A stretch of 12,624 nucleotides of DNA from CAZYXZ01 sp964651395 (GCA_964651395.1 CAZYXZ010000086.1:1-12624); one strand, 5' to 3'; positions 1 to 7,467 are shown, counted from the first letter of the stretch. A program made the numbers and translations. Notes: generated by a model not told the origin, from the letters alone.

Positions 1-534
1 GCGCTCAACGAGGAGCTCGCGCCGTTCCGCATCCTCACCGGCATCGAGGTCGACATCCTCGACGACGGGTCACTCGACCAGGAGCCGGACCTGCTCGCGC
101 GGCTCGACGTCGTGGTGGCCAGCGTGCACAGCAAGCTGCGCATGGAGCGGGACGCGATGACCCAGCGCATGGCTGTCGCGGTGGCCAGTCCCGATGTCGA
201 CATCCTCGGTCATTGCACCGGCCGGCTGGTCACCGGACGTGGGCGGCCGGAGTCGCAGTTCGACGCCGAGCTGGTCTTCGCGGCCTGCGCCGAGTTCGGC
301 ACCGCCGTGGAGGTCAACTCCCGACCCGAGCGGCTGGACCCCCCGAAGCGCCTGCTCAGCCTGGCGGTCGAGGCCGGCTGCCTGGTCGCGATCGACACCG
401 ACGCCCACGCGCCCGGACAGCTCGAGTGGCAGGCCTACGGCTGCGAACGCGCAGCCGAGTGCGGCGTGACCGAGGACCGCGTCATCAACACCCGGTCCGC
501 CGACGACCTGCTCGCCTGGACGGCGAGGCACTAG
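1..534 (+). CDS. PHP-domain phosphoesterase, C-terminal part (5' end outside window)
   Basis: Open from the first base in frame 1 to TAG at 532-534, giving 177 residues with no start in view, so this is the C-terminal part of a longer protein. It reads as the second half of a PHP (polymerase and histidinol phosphatase) metal-dependent phosphoesterase. Visible motifs are GIEVDI (fragment residues 14-19, metal-ligand Glu16), VVASVHS (38-44, His43), DILGHCTGR (67-75, His71), AVEVNSRPERL (102-112) and DTDAHAPGQL (132-141, Asp134 and His136). This set closely fits the PHP domain found at the C-terminus of bacterial family X DNA polymerases and of stand-alone PolX-like PHP proteins. Known PHP enzymes hydrolyse phosphoesters in the cytoplasm, and in PolX the domain has nuclease activity. 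Whether a polymerase or helix-hairpin-helix domain precedes it cannot be seen. It converges with the next gene after only 3 bases, with no terminator visible. Confidence 0.85.
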   Translation, partial: ALNEELAPFRILTGIEVDILDDGSLDQEPDLLARLDVVVASVHSKLRMERDAMTQRMAVAVASPDVDILGHCTGRLVTGRGRPESQFDAELVFAACAEFGTAVEVNSRPERLDPPKRLLSLAVEAGCLVAIDTDAHAPGQLEWQAYGCERAAECGVTEDRVINTRSADDLLAWTARH

Positions 535-537
535 CCG

Positions 538-1011
538 TCAGGTGGAGGGCTGCAGCCTCGCGGCGTACGCCGGCCAGGGAATCGGCGGCTCGCCGTCGAC
601 CTGGCGGACGAACTCGTAGAAGCTCCAGCGCCAGAACTCGCGGATGTCCGGCGGCGTGGCCAGCGTGAGCAGCTGCCCTGCGCGGCAGTAGTCGTCGATC
701 TCGTCGATGATCGCGTCGAGGGCGAGACAGGTCTGCTTCACCTGGGCCGGGACGCGGTAGAGCAGGTCCACGTAGGACTCGCCGCGGGCGATGGCCGCGT
801 CGCGTACCTCTTCCGGCTCGACGGTGAGCCCGCCGTACTCCTCGTTGATCTCGTCGATCAGCACGAGGAGGCGCTCCGGCACGTCGCGATCCTCGGCCTC
901 GCTCTGCACGATGAGGAAGAACTCGCGGACCAGCTCGTCGCCGTGCTCCTGCGAACGGACGTGCTCGGCGAGCGGGAAGTCGAGCAACCGGACGGTGACC
1001 AGCTCGCTCAT
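538..1011 (-). CDS. Small conserved protein coupled to RsbW-like kinase, unknown function
   Basis: A 157-residue acidic soluble protein starting at ATG 1011-1009 (MSELVTVRLLDFPLAEH). Its start overlaps the stop of the upstream kinase gene as ATGA (1008-1011), which predicts translational coupling. It is predicted mostly helical. Features are a basic N-terminal strand-like segment, an acidic helix around residues 37-73 (EAEDRDVPERLLVLIDEINE), a helix with VKQTCLALDAIIDEIDDYCR (about 91-110), and a Trp/Phe-rich segment REFWRWSFYEFVRQV (124-138). There are no signal peptide, membrane segments or catalytic motif I can name. From memory, similar small proteins sit beside ATP-binding anti-sigma-like kinases in other actinomycetes, but I cannot give a named family. 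Coupling to the kinase suggests a partner or regulator in the same signalling module. An earlier in-frame start would put it inside the kinase gene, so the coupled ATG is preferred. Confidence 0.75.
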   Translation of the reverse strand: MSELVTVRLLDFPLAEHVRSQEHGDELVREFFLIVQSEAEDRDVPERLLVLIDEINEEYGGLTVEPEEVRDAAIARGESYVDLLYRVPAQVKQTCLALDAIIDEIDDYCRAGQLLTLATPPDIREFWRWSFYEFVRQVDGEPPIPWPAYAARLQPST

Positions 1012-1418
1012 CGGGCCTGCCTCTGGGGCTGGTCCATCGTGTGGGCGCTGTCGAGCGCGAGGGAGAACCACACCGTCTTGCCGTCGGCGTCGGGGTCGAC
1101 GCCCCAGTCCGACGCGAGGTCCCCGATCAGCATGAGCCCCCGGCCGGTGCCCGACTCCGAGCTGTAGTGGCGCGGCTGCGGTGCACGCTGGCTCGCGTCG
1201 CGCACCTCCACGCGGAACTCCTCGGCGCCGAGCGTCAGGGTGAGCAGGATCTCGCCGGGTCCGGCGTGCAGAAGCGCGTTGGTCACCAGCTCCGACACGA
1301 GGAGGACCGCGATGTCGTCGAGGTCGGTACAGCCCCAGTTGGTCAGCATCGACGACACGTACTGCCGAGCGGCGCCTGCGCTGGCCGGCTCGGCTGCGAG
1401 CGTCGTGCGCACCTGCAT
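1008..1418 (-). CDS. RsbW-like ATP-binding protein (GHKL anti-sigma factor / serine kinase family)
   Basis: A 136-residue single-domain HATPase_c protein. The N box is ELVTNALLHA (residues 43-52; Glu43, Asn47 and His51 would bind Mg-ATP), followed by VEVRDAS (70-76, Asp74) and the glycine-rich GTGRGLML (90-97). It ends in WGVDPDADGKTVWF (105-118), a signature typical of short actinobacterial RsbW/SpoIIAB-like proteins. There is no receiver, phosphoacceptor-His or membrane domain. Proteins of this family bind sigma factors or STAS-domain antagonists and phosphorylate the antagonist on Ser/Thr; here the partner is unknown. The start ATG (1418-1416) has only a distant AGGA-type ribosome site. 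The gene diverges from the PP2C phosphatase at 1542 across a 123-base gap and overlaps the next gene by 4 bases. Kinase plus phosphatase is the expected opposing pair of a partner switch. Confidence 0.88.
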   Translation of the reverse strand: MQVRTTLAAEPASAGAARQYVSSMLTNWGCTDLDDIAVLLVSELVTNALLHAGPGEILLTLTLGAEEFRVEVRDASQRAPQPRHYSSESGTGRGLMLIGDLASDWGVDPDADGKTVWFSLALDSAHTMDQPQRQAR

Positions 1419-1541
1419 GGCGGCACCATATTCCTGGGTAGGACCGCAAGGGACGATTCGGCGTAGGAAGTCGCAGGGTCGTTCCCCCGGTCCGTTGTGG
1501 ATATGTTTCCGGCGGGCGAATAGCGGACACGGGAGGCTGTT
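1419..1541. promoter_or_regulatory. Divergent promoter region with imperfect long dyad
   Basis: This is the intergenic stretch between the divergent kinase and phosphatase genes and must hold the promoters for both. I see no convincing -35/-10 pair on either strand and no GTTT/GGGTA pair of the SigB/SigF type. It does contain an imperfect inverted repeat. GGACCGCAAGGGACGA (1441-1456) is mirrored by TCGTTCCCCCGGTCC (1479-1493), with a perfect 6-bp outer arm (GGACCG/CGGTCC) and a 4-bp inner arm (ACGA/TCGT) around a 22-base centre. It may be an operator. GGGAGG at 1531-1536 is the ribosome site of the phosphatase. Confidence 0.4.
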
Positions 1542-3737
1542 GTGGCATCACACAGCCTCAGCGAGTCGGCCGACCTCGGCGACCGCGCGCTGCTGGACGG
1601 CCTGAGCGACGTGGTCGTCGTCGCCGGCGCGGACAACACGATCCGGTACGTCAACGCCGCCGTCACGAAGCTGCTCGGGTGGCAGCCCGCCGAGCTCGTC
1701 GGGCAGCCGCTCACGATCCTGATGCCGGCCGCGGTGCACGCGCAGCACCTGGCCGGGTTCACCCGGTACGTGGAGACCGGCGAGCCGCGCATCCTGGGCC
1801 GGGGGCCGGTACGCGTCTCCGCGTCGCACCGGGACGGGCATGAGGTCGAGATCGACCTCGCGCTGAACGAGCAGCTGGACGAGTCCGGCGGACGCCATGT
1901 GGTGGGAGTCCTCCGCGACGCCGGCGAGCGACTCGCCGCGGAACGCCAGGCATCCCTCGCCCGGTACCTGGCGGTGTCGGCCGAAGTGGCCGTCGCGCTG
2001 TCGACGGCGGGCATGCAGATCGACCTCGAAGAGGCTGCGCCGCTGGTGCTGCCCGCCATCGGACAGCACCTCGGGTGGCCGGTCGGGACGCTCTGGGTCA
2101 CCAACGTCGAACGCACGTCGGTCCGCTGCGCCGAGATCTGGTCCCAGGCCGGCCTCGACCTCTCGGCCTTCGAGGAGGCGAGCTACTCGATCGAGCTGCC
2201 TCCCGGTGGTGGTCTGCCCGGACGGGTGTGGGTGGAGAAGCGGCCGATCTGGCTCAGGGACGTGACGACGGACGCACGCTTCACGCGCGCCGAGGCCGCG
2301 GCGGCCGCGAGCCTCGGCGCAGCGTTCGCCTTCCCGGTCATCAACAACGACGAGGTGCTCGGGGTCATCGAGTTCTTCGCCGAGCGGATCGCCGAGCCGG
2401 ACGACGACTTGCTCCGTGCGATGTCCACGGTGGGCTCGCAGATCGGCCAGTTCCTCGGCCGGCGCATGATGGAGCAGGAGTCGCAGGCACGGCTTGCCTT
2501 CCTCGCCCGCGCGACCGGGACACTCGACGCGTCCCTCGACTACGCCACGACGCTCGCGCAGCTCGCCCGCATCTGCGTGCCGTTCGTGGCGGATCTCTGC
2601 GCCATCGACGTCCTCGAAGGGGAGGTGCTGCGACGGGTGGCGTCCGCCGCGATCGACCCGGTGAAGGAACAGCTGGTCGAGGAGCTCCGCGTCCGCTACG
2701 AGCTCAACGCCGACCGGCCGTCCCCGCCCATGCTCGCCGTCCGCACGGGCGAGACGCAGCTGTACTCGGAGCCGAGGGACATGGTGCTGCGGCGCACGGC
2801 CGTCGACGCGGAGCACGCCGAGCTGGTCGGCCGGCTGGGAGTGCGGTCGGGAGTCTCCATGCCGCTCCGGGCACGCGGCCGCATCCTCGGCGCGATCAGC
2901 TTCGGCACCGCCGAGTCGGGACGCACGTTCGATCGGCACGACCTGGCCTTCCTCGAGGAGCTGGCCGCGCGGGCGGCGCTCGCCCTCGACAACGCGCGGT
3001 TGTTCACCGAGCGCAGCTACATCGCCCGCAGGCTGCAGGACAGCCTGCTCCCGTCGTCGTTGCCGACCGTCCCCGGGCTCGAGATCGCGGCCCGCTACGT
3101 GGCCGCCGCCGAGAGCGTCGACGTCGGCGGGGACTTCTTCGAGGTGTTCCCGTGGGGCGACGACCAATGGCTGCTCGCCGTCGGCGACGTGTGCGGCAAG
3201 GGTGTCGAGGCGGCCGCGCTGACCGGGCTGGTGCGCCACGCGCTGCGCGCGCTGGCGCTGCGCGGGGGAAGCCCCGCCGGCGTCCTGCGCGACCTCAACA
3301 CGGTGCTGCTGCAAGAAGGCACGGGCGAGCGGTTCTGCACGATCTGCCTGATCACGCTGCGCATCACCGACGGCGGCGCCCACGGCCTGGTGTCCACCGC
3401 GGGCCATCCCCCGCCGGCCGTCGTCCGCAGCGACCGGACGGTCGAGTACGTCGGCGCGCCGGGCACGTTGGTCGGGCTGCTCACCGACATCACGATCCAG
3501 GAGGTGCCGCTGACCCTGTTCGCGGGCGACACGCTCGTGCTCTACACGGACGGGGTGATCGAGCGGCGCAACGAGGACGCGTTCTACGGCGAGGAGCGGC
3601 TCAGCGAGGTGCTCCGGCGGACCGCCGGCCACGAGGTGGCGGAGATCGTCGAGCAGATCGAGCGTTCCGTCGTCGCATTCGACTGGCACGAGCTGCGCGA
3701 CGACATGGCGCTTCTCGCCGTGCGCATCGGCACCTAG
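1542..3737 (+). CDS. PAS-GAF-GAF-SpoIIE/PP2C serine/threonine phosphatase (RsbU/RsbP-like)
   Basis: A 731-residue soluble sensor phosphatase starting at GTG 1542 behind GGGAGG (1531-1536). Domain order: PAS at about 15-130 (VNAAVTKLLGWQPAELVGQP at 37-56), a GAF at about 140-310 (PGRVWVEKRP, then AFAFPVINNDEVLGVIEFFA), a second GAF at about 315-487 (SGVSMPLRARGRILGAISF), and a C-terminal SpoIIE-type PP2C domain at about 495-730. The PP2C core is intact: LQDSLLPSSLP (498-508), VDVGGDFFEVF (526-536, metal Asp531), GDVCGKGVEAAAL (548-560, Asp549), STAGHPPP (618-625), LYTDGVIE (667-674, Asp670) and RDDMALLAV (719-727, Asp720/721). Such phosphatases dephosphorylate STAS anti-anti-sigma factors in response to a signal sensed by PAS/GAF. 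The ligand here is unknown. The divergent RsbW-like kinase is the natural opponent. No transmembrane segment is seen. Confidence 0.93.
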   Translation: MASHSLSESADLGDRALLDGLSDVVVVAGADNTIRYVNAAVTKLLGWQPAELVGQPLTILMPAAVHAQHLAGFTRYVETGEPRILGRGPVRVSASHRDGHEVEIDLALNEQLDESGGRHVVGVLRDAGERLAAERQASLARYLAVSAEVAVALSTAGMQIDLEEAAPLVLPAIGQHLGWPVGTLWVTNVERTSVRCAEIWSQAGLDLSAFEEASYSIELPPGGGLPGRVWVEKRPIWLRDVTTDARFTRAEAAAAASLGAAFAFPVINNDEVLGVIEFFAERIAEPDDDLLRAMSTVGSQIGQFLGRRMMEQESQARLAFLARATGTLDASLDYATTLAQLARICVPFVADLCAIDVLEGEVLRRVASAAIDPVKEQLVEELRVRYELNADRPSPPMLAVRTGETQLYSEPRDMVLRRTAVDAEHAELVGRLGVRSGVSMPLRARGRILGAISFGTAESGRTFDRHDLAFLEELAARAALALDNARLFTERSYIARRLQDSLLPSSLPTVPGLEIAARYVAAAESVDVGGDFFEVFPWGDDQWLLAVGDVCGKGVEAAALTGLVRHALRALALRGGSPAGVLRDLNTVLLQEGTGERFCTICLITLRITDGGAHGLVSTAGHPPPAVVRSDRTVEYVGAPGTLVGLLTDITIQEVPLTLFAGDTLVLYTDGVIERRNEDAFYGEERLSEVLRRTAGHEVAEIVEQIERSVVAFDWHELRDDMALLAVRIGT

Positions 3738-3746
3738 CCCCGCACG

Positions 3747-4916
3747 TCAGTCCGGCACGAGGCCGGGCAGCACGGCCGCCAGCCGCGCGTACTCGGCCGG
3801 GTCGTTGTACGCGAACGCGGAGAGCCGGACGAACCGGCGCTCGCCCCACTCGCTGACCGGGACGGCGATCCGGTGCTCGGCCCAGAGCCGTTCCCGCAGC
3901 GTCACGCCCTGTTCGTGCGTGAGCGGTCCCACGTCGACGATCGCCATGCCGGCGTGCCGGTCCAGGTCGCCGACCGGCAGCGGCCGACCGGCAGCCGCGG
4001 CGACGGCGGTCGCGCCCCACCGGGCCAGCTCCCGGGAGTAGCGGCGCAGCCGGTCCCAGCCGAGCCCGCCGAGCAGGTCCAGTGCCACGGGCGCCGCGAG
4101 CCAGCCGGTGGGGTCGTAGGTGCCGGTCCAGTCGAACTCGGCGTGCAGGCCGGACCCCGTCCCGTGGGACCTGACGAAGGGATGGACCCGCCCCCGCAGG
4201 CGCGGGCCGACATAGAGCACGGCGGTGCCCTTGGGGGCGCCGGCCCACTTGTGCAGGTTGCCGACCCACGCGTCCGGGTCGAGCGCGGAGAGGTCGACGT
4301 CGACGTGACCCGGGGCGTGCGCTGCGTCGACGACACAGGTCACGTCGCGCTCCCGGCAACCGCGCACGATCTCCTCGACGGGCAGGCAGAGCGCGGTCGA
4401 CGAGGTGATCGCGTCGACGACGACGGCACGGGTGCGCGGCCCGACGGCCGCCAGCAGCGGTCCGGCCAGGTCCTCGGCGGGCGATCCGGGCAGCGGGAGG
4501 TCCACCGCAGTGACGACGATGCCGGTCCGTTCCGCGAGCACCCGGAGACCGGTGCGTACGCCGACGTAGGCGAAGGTGGGCGTCACCACCTCGTCGCCGG
4601 GCTGCAGGTCGAGCGAGGCCAGGACGCTGGCCACGCCGGTCGTGGTGTTGGGCACGTACACGACGCCGTCAGGGTCGGCGTGCAGGAACTCGGCGACCCG
4701 GGCACGTGCCGCCGTCATGCGCCGCGCGAAGGTGCGCTCGAGGAAGTCGGTCGGGTTGCGCTCGAGCTCGTCGCGCAGCCGGCTCTGCTCGGCGAGCACC
4801 GGCAGGGGGGTCGCGCCGTACGCGCCGTGGTTGAGGTAGGCGACTGACGGGTCGAGCCCCCACAGGGCGCGGACCGACTCCCGGTCAGGACCCCAGGTGG
4901 GCGGGGCGTCAGACAG
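3747..4916 (-). CDS. Class V aminotransferase, isopenicillin N epimerase-like (probable CTG start)
   Basis: PLP-dependent fold type I enzyme, 389 residues from a CTG at 4916-4914. Motifs: YLNHGAYGATPLPVL (27-41), PNTTTGVASVLASL (89-102, phosphate-binding turn), VVDAAHAPGHVDVDLSAL (195-212; Asp197 and His200 over the cofactor ring), GNLHKWAGAPKGTAVLYV (219-236; Lys223 the Schiff-base lysine), FDWTGTYDPTGW (261-272) and FVRLSAFAYN (362-371, Arg364 carboxylate contact). These fit the CefD-like branch of class V, whose members include isopenicillin N epimerase and cysteine-desulfurase relatives; the substrate cannot be read from sequence. No ATG, GTG or TTG occurs in this frame between codon 1 and the conserved YLNHGAYG block, and none upstream until an ATG at 5102, deep inside the neighbouring gene. 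A GGGAAGG lies 9 bases before the CTG. The start overlaps the stop region of the upstream oxidoreductase, implying one operon. Confidence 0.85.
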   Translation of the reverse strand: MSDAPPTWGPDRESVRALWGLDPSVAYLNHGAYGATPLPVLAEQSRLRDELERNPTDFLERTFARRMTAARARVAEFLHADPDGVVYVPNTTTGVASVLASLDLQPGDEVVTPTFAYVGVRTGLRVLAERTGIVVTAVDLPLPGSPAEDLAGPLLAAVGPRTRAVVVDAITSSTALCLPVEEIVRGCRERDVTCVVDAAHAPGHVDVDLSALDPDAWVGNLHKWAGAPKGTAVLYVGPRLRGRVHPFVRSHGTGSGLHAEFDWTGTYDPTGWLAAPVALDLLGGLGWDRLRRYSRELARWGATAVAAAAGRPLPVGDLDRHAGMAIVDVGPLTHEQGVTLRERLWAEHRIAVPVSEWGERRFVRLSAFAYNDPAEYARLAAVLPGLVPD

Positions 4917-5880
4917 TGAGCACTGCCTTCCCGACGACCTTGCGCTCGAGCAGCGCGTTGAGTGCGCCGGCCGCCTCGGCGAGCGGCATCGTGTGCGACA
5001 CGTGCGGGCGGATCTTGCCCTCGTCGAACCAGGCGAAGAGCTGCGCGACGTTGGCCTTGGCGTTGGCCGGCTCGACGACGGTGAACTGGCCGTAGAAGAC
5101 ACCGACGACGGACGCGCTCTTGAGCAGCAGCAGGTTCGCGGGTGCCTGCGGGATCCGGCCGCCCGCGAAGCCGATCACGAGCAGCCGGCCGTTCCAGGCG
5201 ATGCAGCGCAGCGACTGGTCGAAGACGTCGCCGCCGACCGGGTCGTAGATGACGTCGGCGCCCTTGCCGCCGGTCAGCTCCTTCACCTGGTCCTTGAACC
5301 CGTCGGTGTAGTTCACGACCGACTCCGCGCCCCGCTCGAGGACGGTCTTGAGCTTCTCGTCGTCGCCCCCGGTGCCAATCACCCGCGCGCCCATCGCCAC
5401 ACCGATCTCCACCGCGGACAGCCCGACGCCGCCGCTCGCGCCGTGGACGAGCAGGGTCTCGCCGGCCTTGAGCTCGCCGCGCTGGATCAGGGCGTGCGCG
5501 GAGGTGCCGTAGGTGAGCATCAGCGCCGCGGCCGTCACGTCGTCCATGGTGTCGGGGACCTTGTGCACGGCGCCGTGGTGCACGACGACCTGCTCGGCGT
5601 ACCCGCCGAAGATCATCCCGGCGAGGACGCGGTCACCCGGCTGGAAGCCGGTCACGTTCGCGCCGACCTCGAGCACCTCGCCGGCCACCTCCGCTCCGGG
5701 CGAGAACGGCAGCGGCGGCTTGAACTGGTACTCGCCCTTGATGATCAGCGTGTCCGGGAAGTTCACTCCGGCGGCGCGGACGCGGATGCGTACGCCGTCC
5801 GGCGTGAGCTCCGGGTCGGGGACGTCGGTGAGGACCAGGGACTCCGGGGGCCCGAGCTCGGTGCACAGCATCGCCTTCAT
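4909..5880 (-). CDS. NADPH:quinone oxidoreductase-like MDR protein (zeta-crystallin family)
   Basis: A 323-residue medium-chain reductase without the zinc ligands of alcohol dehydrogenases. It begins MKAMLCTELGPPESLVL, the usual N-terminus of this family. Motifs: RAAGVNFPDTLIIKGEY (35-51), PFSPGAEVAGEVLEVG (58-73), PGDRVLAG (81-88), LTYGTSAHALIQRG (122-135), and the nucleotide-binding VHGASGGVGLSAVEIG (145-160) followed by GADVIYDPVGGD (207-218). It ends VVGKAVLTV, typical of the group. Members reduce quinones or enoyl/enone substrates with NADPH in the cytoplasm; the real substrate here is unknown. ATG 5880-5878 is chosen because it gives the family N-terminus; the next upstream ATG (5919) would add 13 residues that do not fit. 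No Shine-Dalgarno sequence is visible, and the divergent cyclase starts 28 bases away. The aminotransferase gene overlaps its 3' end. Confidence 0.9.
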   Translation of the reverse strand: MKAMLCTELGPPESLVLTDVPDPELTPDGVRIRVRAAGVNFPDTLIIKGEYQFKPPLPFSPGAEVAGEVLEVGANVTGFQPGDRVLAGMIFGGYAEQVVVHHGAVHKVPDTMDDVTAAALMLTYGTSAHALIQRGELKAGETLLVHGASGGVGLSAVEIGVAMGARVIGTGGDDEKLKTVLERGAESVVNYTDGFKDQVKELTGGKGADVIYDPVGGDVFDQSLRCIAWNGRLLVIGFAGGRIPQAPANLLLLKSASVVGVFYGQFTVVEPANAKANVAQLFAWFDEGKIRPHVSHTMPLAEAAGALNALLERKVVGKAVLTV

Positions 5881-5887
5881 GGGAGCG

Positions 5888-5893
5888 ACCGTA
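5888..5893 (-). promoter_or_regulatory. Possible -10 element for a leaderless transcript of the MDR gene
   Basis: On the minus strand TACGGT (TANNNT type) ends exactly 7 bases before ATG 5880, so transcription would begin at or next to the A of the start codon. There is no Shine-Dalgarno sequence between, which agrees with a leaderless mRNA, common in actinobacteria. No recognisable -35 is seen. Confidence 0.3.
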
Positions 5894-5908
5894 TCGAAGG
5901 CTGGCACG

Positions 5909-7024
5909 ATGCACCGCATGGATCTCGCGGCGTACCGGGCGGCCGGCCTCTACGACCCCGACGTGCCGGGCGCGGAGGAACGGCGGGCGTTGCTCGAGTA
6001 CCTCACCGGCCAGGGCTACACGATCGAGGAGATGGTCGCGGCCGACGGCCGCGGGCGGCTGTTCGGCCTGCACGGCGACGAGCTGATCCGCCATGGGCGC
6101 GACCGCATGCTCACCCTCGACGGCGCGGCGGCGCGGATCGGCCAACCGGCCGAGCAGGTCCGGCGGCTCTGGCGCGCGCTCGGGTTCCCGGAGCCGCCGG
6201 ACGGGGAGGGCGTGCTCACCCCGGACGAGGCGGAGACGCTCACCGTGTTCACGGGCGCGGCCGCCTTCATCGGCGAGGACGTCGCCCTGCAGCTGGCCCG
6301 GGTGTTCAGCAGCGCGATGAACCAGATCGCGGCGGCGGAGGGAGCGGCGATCATCGCCAACGTCGCCGACATGATGCTCGAGGTCGGCGGGGAGCTGGGC
6401 ACCGCACAGACGTACGCCAACGTCGCCTCGCTCGTCACCCCGATCGGCCGCCTGCTCGACGTCCTGCACCGGATCCAGATCGACCGCGGCGCGCGAGCGC
6501 AGGAACATCTCGGCAGCCCGGACGCGCCGCGTTCCATCCGGGTCGCCGTCGGCTTCGTCGACCTGGTCGGCTACACGTCGATCTCGCAGAACCTGTCGAC
6601 CGCGGAGATGGGCGCACTCGTCTCCGGATTCGAGGACCGCGTCGCCGACCTGCTCGTCGAGGGGGACGGCCGGCTCGTGAAGTTCCTCGGGGACGGCGCG
6701 ATGTTCCTCGCGCCGAGTGCCGAGGCCGGCTGCCGGATCGCGCTGAGCCTGGCAGACGCCTTCCGCGGCGGCGCCGAGCGACCGGAGGTCCGGGTCGGTC
6801 TCGACTGGGGCGACGTGCTGCCCCAGGGCGGCGACTACTTCGGCCCGGTCGTGAACCTCGCCTCGCGCATCACGTCGTTGAGCGAGCCCTGCGTGCCACT
6901 GGTCTCCGCGCGTCTGCGCGCGGCGGCCGGCGACGTCGAGGGCGTGGTCTTCGTCGCCCGTGAGGCGCAGATGGCCAAGGGCATCGACGAACCCGTCGAC
7001 GTGTTCTCCCTCGAGCACGCATGA
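5909..7024 (+). CDS. Class III adenylate cyclase with N-terminal regulatory domain (Rv1264-like)
   Basis: A 371-residue soluble protein starting at ATG 5909, which has GAAGG (5896-5900) at proper spacing; a second in-frame ATG at 5918 is less well placed. Residues 1 to about 200 resemble the autoinhibitory, pH-responsive N-terminal domain described for mycobacterial Rv1264: helical, with YLTGQGYTIEEMVAADGRGRL-type start (31-51), then IGQPAEQVRRLWRALGFPEP (77-96). Residues about 208-371 are the cyclase catalytic domain. All six canonical catalytic residues are present: metal-binding Asp218 (VGFVDLVGYTS) and Asp262 (FLGDGAM), adenine-selecting Lys258 and Asp309, and transition-state Asn316 and Arg320 (VVNLASR). 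It should therefore make cAMP, as a homodimer. The stop overlaps the next start (ATGA at 7021-7024). No membrane segment is seen. Guanylate specificity is unlikely given the Lys/Asp pair. Confidence 0.92.
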   Translation: MHRMDLAAYRAAGLYDPDVPGAEERRALLEYLTGQGYTIEEMVAADGRGRLFGLHGDELIRHGRDRMLTLDGAAARIGQPAEQVRRLWRALGFPEPPDGEGVLTPDEAETLTVFTGAAAFIGEDVALQLARVFSSAMNQIAAAEGAAIIANVADMMLEVGGELGTAQTYANVASLVTPIGRLLDVLHRIQIDRGARAQEHLGSPDAPRSIRVAVGFVDLVGYTSISQNLSTAEMGALVSGFEDRVADLLVEGDGRLVKFLGDGAMFLAPSAEAGCRIALSLADAFRGGAERPEVRVGLDWGDVLPQGGDYFGPVVNLASRITSLSEPCVPLVSARLRAAAGDVEGVVFVAREAQMAKGIDEPVDVFSLEHA

Positions 7025-7467
7025 AGCCGGCGAACAACGTCCGGATGGACCGGCTCGCGGGGCGGGCCGTCTACCGGTTCCACCGCTTCCTCTACCGCGT
7101 CAGCGGTGGCCGCATCGGCAACCAGTCGAAGGGCCGCGCGATCCTGCTGCTCACGACCACCGGCCGGCGCAGCGGCGAACCGAGGACCACGCCGCTCATG
7201 TGCATGCCGCACGGCGACGACTACGTCGTCGTCGGCTCGAACGCCGGCCGTGACCAGTCGCCGCTGTGGCTGCGCAACCTCGAGGCCGACCCCCGCGTGC
7301 GGGTGCAGGTCGGCCGGCGCCGGTTCGCGGCGAGAGCGCGCGTCGCGGAGGAGGAGGAGCGAGCCCGGCTCTGGCCGACGCTCCACGACTACTACGACGG
7401 CTGGTCCCACTACGAGTCCCTGACCAGCCGGCACATACCTGTCGTGATCCTGACCCCCACCGAGTGA
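7021..7467 (+). CDS. DUF385/Ddn-like F420-dependent nitroreductase-family protein
   Basis: A 148-residue protein of the deazaflavin-dependent nitroreductase (F420H2-dependent quinone reductase) family. Visible signatures are LLTTTGRRSGEPRTTPLM (43-60), DDYVVVGSNAGRDQSPLWLRN (66-86) and LEADPRVRVQVG (87-98). The basic N-terminal stretch with VYRFHRFLYRVSGGRIG (17-33) is common in the membrane-associated Ddn branch. Family members use reduced F420, a cofactor typical of actinomycetes, to reduce quinones or other electrophiles. The substrate of this copy is unknown. Length is normal for the family. It starts at ATG 7021 overlapping the stop of the cyclase gene by 4 bases, so the two are probably translated together. 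A hairpin follows at 7478-7510. Confidence 0.9.
   Translation: MKPANNVRMDRLAGRAVYRFHRFLYRVSGGRIGNQSKGRAILLLTTTGRRSGEPRTTPLMCMPHGDDYVVVGSNAGRDQSPLWLRNLEADPRVRVQVGRRRFAARARVAEEEERARLWPTLHDYYDGWSHYESLTSRHIPVVILTPTE

Noticed and set aside
538..1551. Single long minus-strand frame that would fuse sequence upstream to the small 157-residue protein
   Set aside because: The upstream part is a shifted reading of the RsbW-like kinase gene. The overlap ATGA at 1008-1011 explains two separate proteins.
1548..3689. Long open frame (713 codons) antisense to the phosphatase gene
   Set aside because: It mirrors the GC-rich codon structure of the plus-strand gene and has no recognisable domain. The plus-strand frame has full PAS, GAF and PP2C motifs.
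4897..6963. Plus-strand open frame of 688 codons crossing the MDR and cyclase genes
   Set aside because: Low-complexity Arg/Gly/Ala-rich translation spanning two well-supported genes in other frames; an artefact of high GC content.
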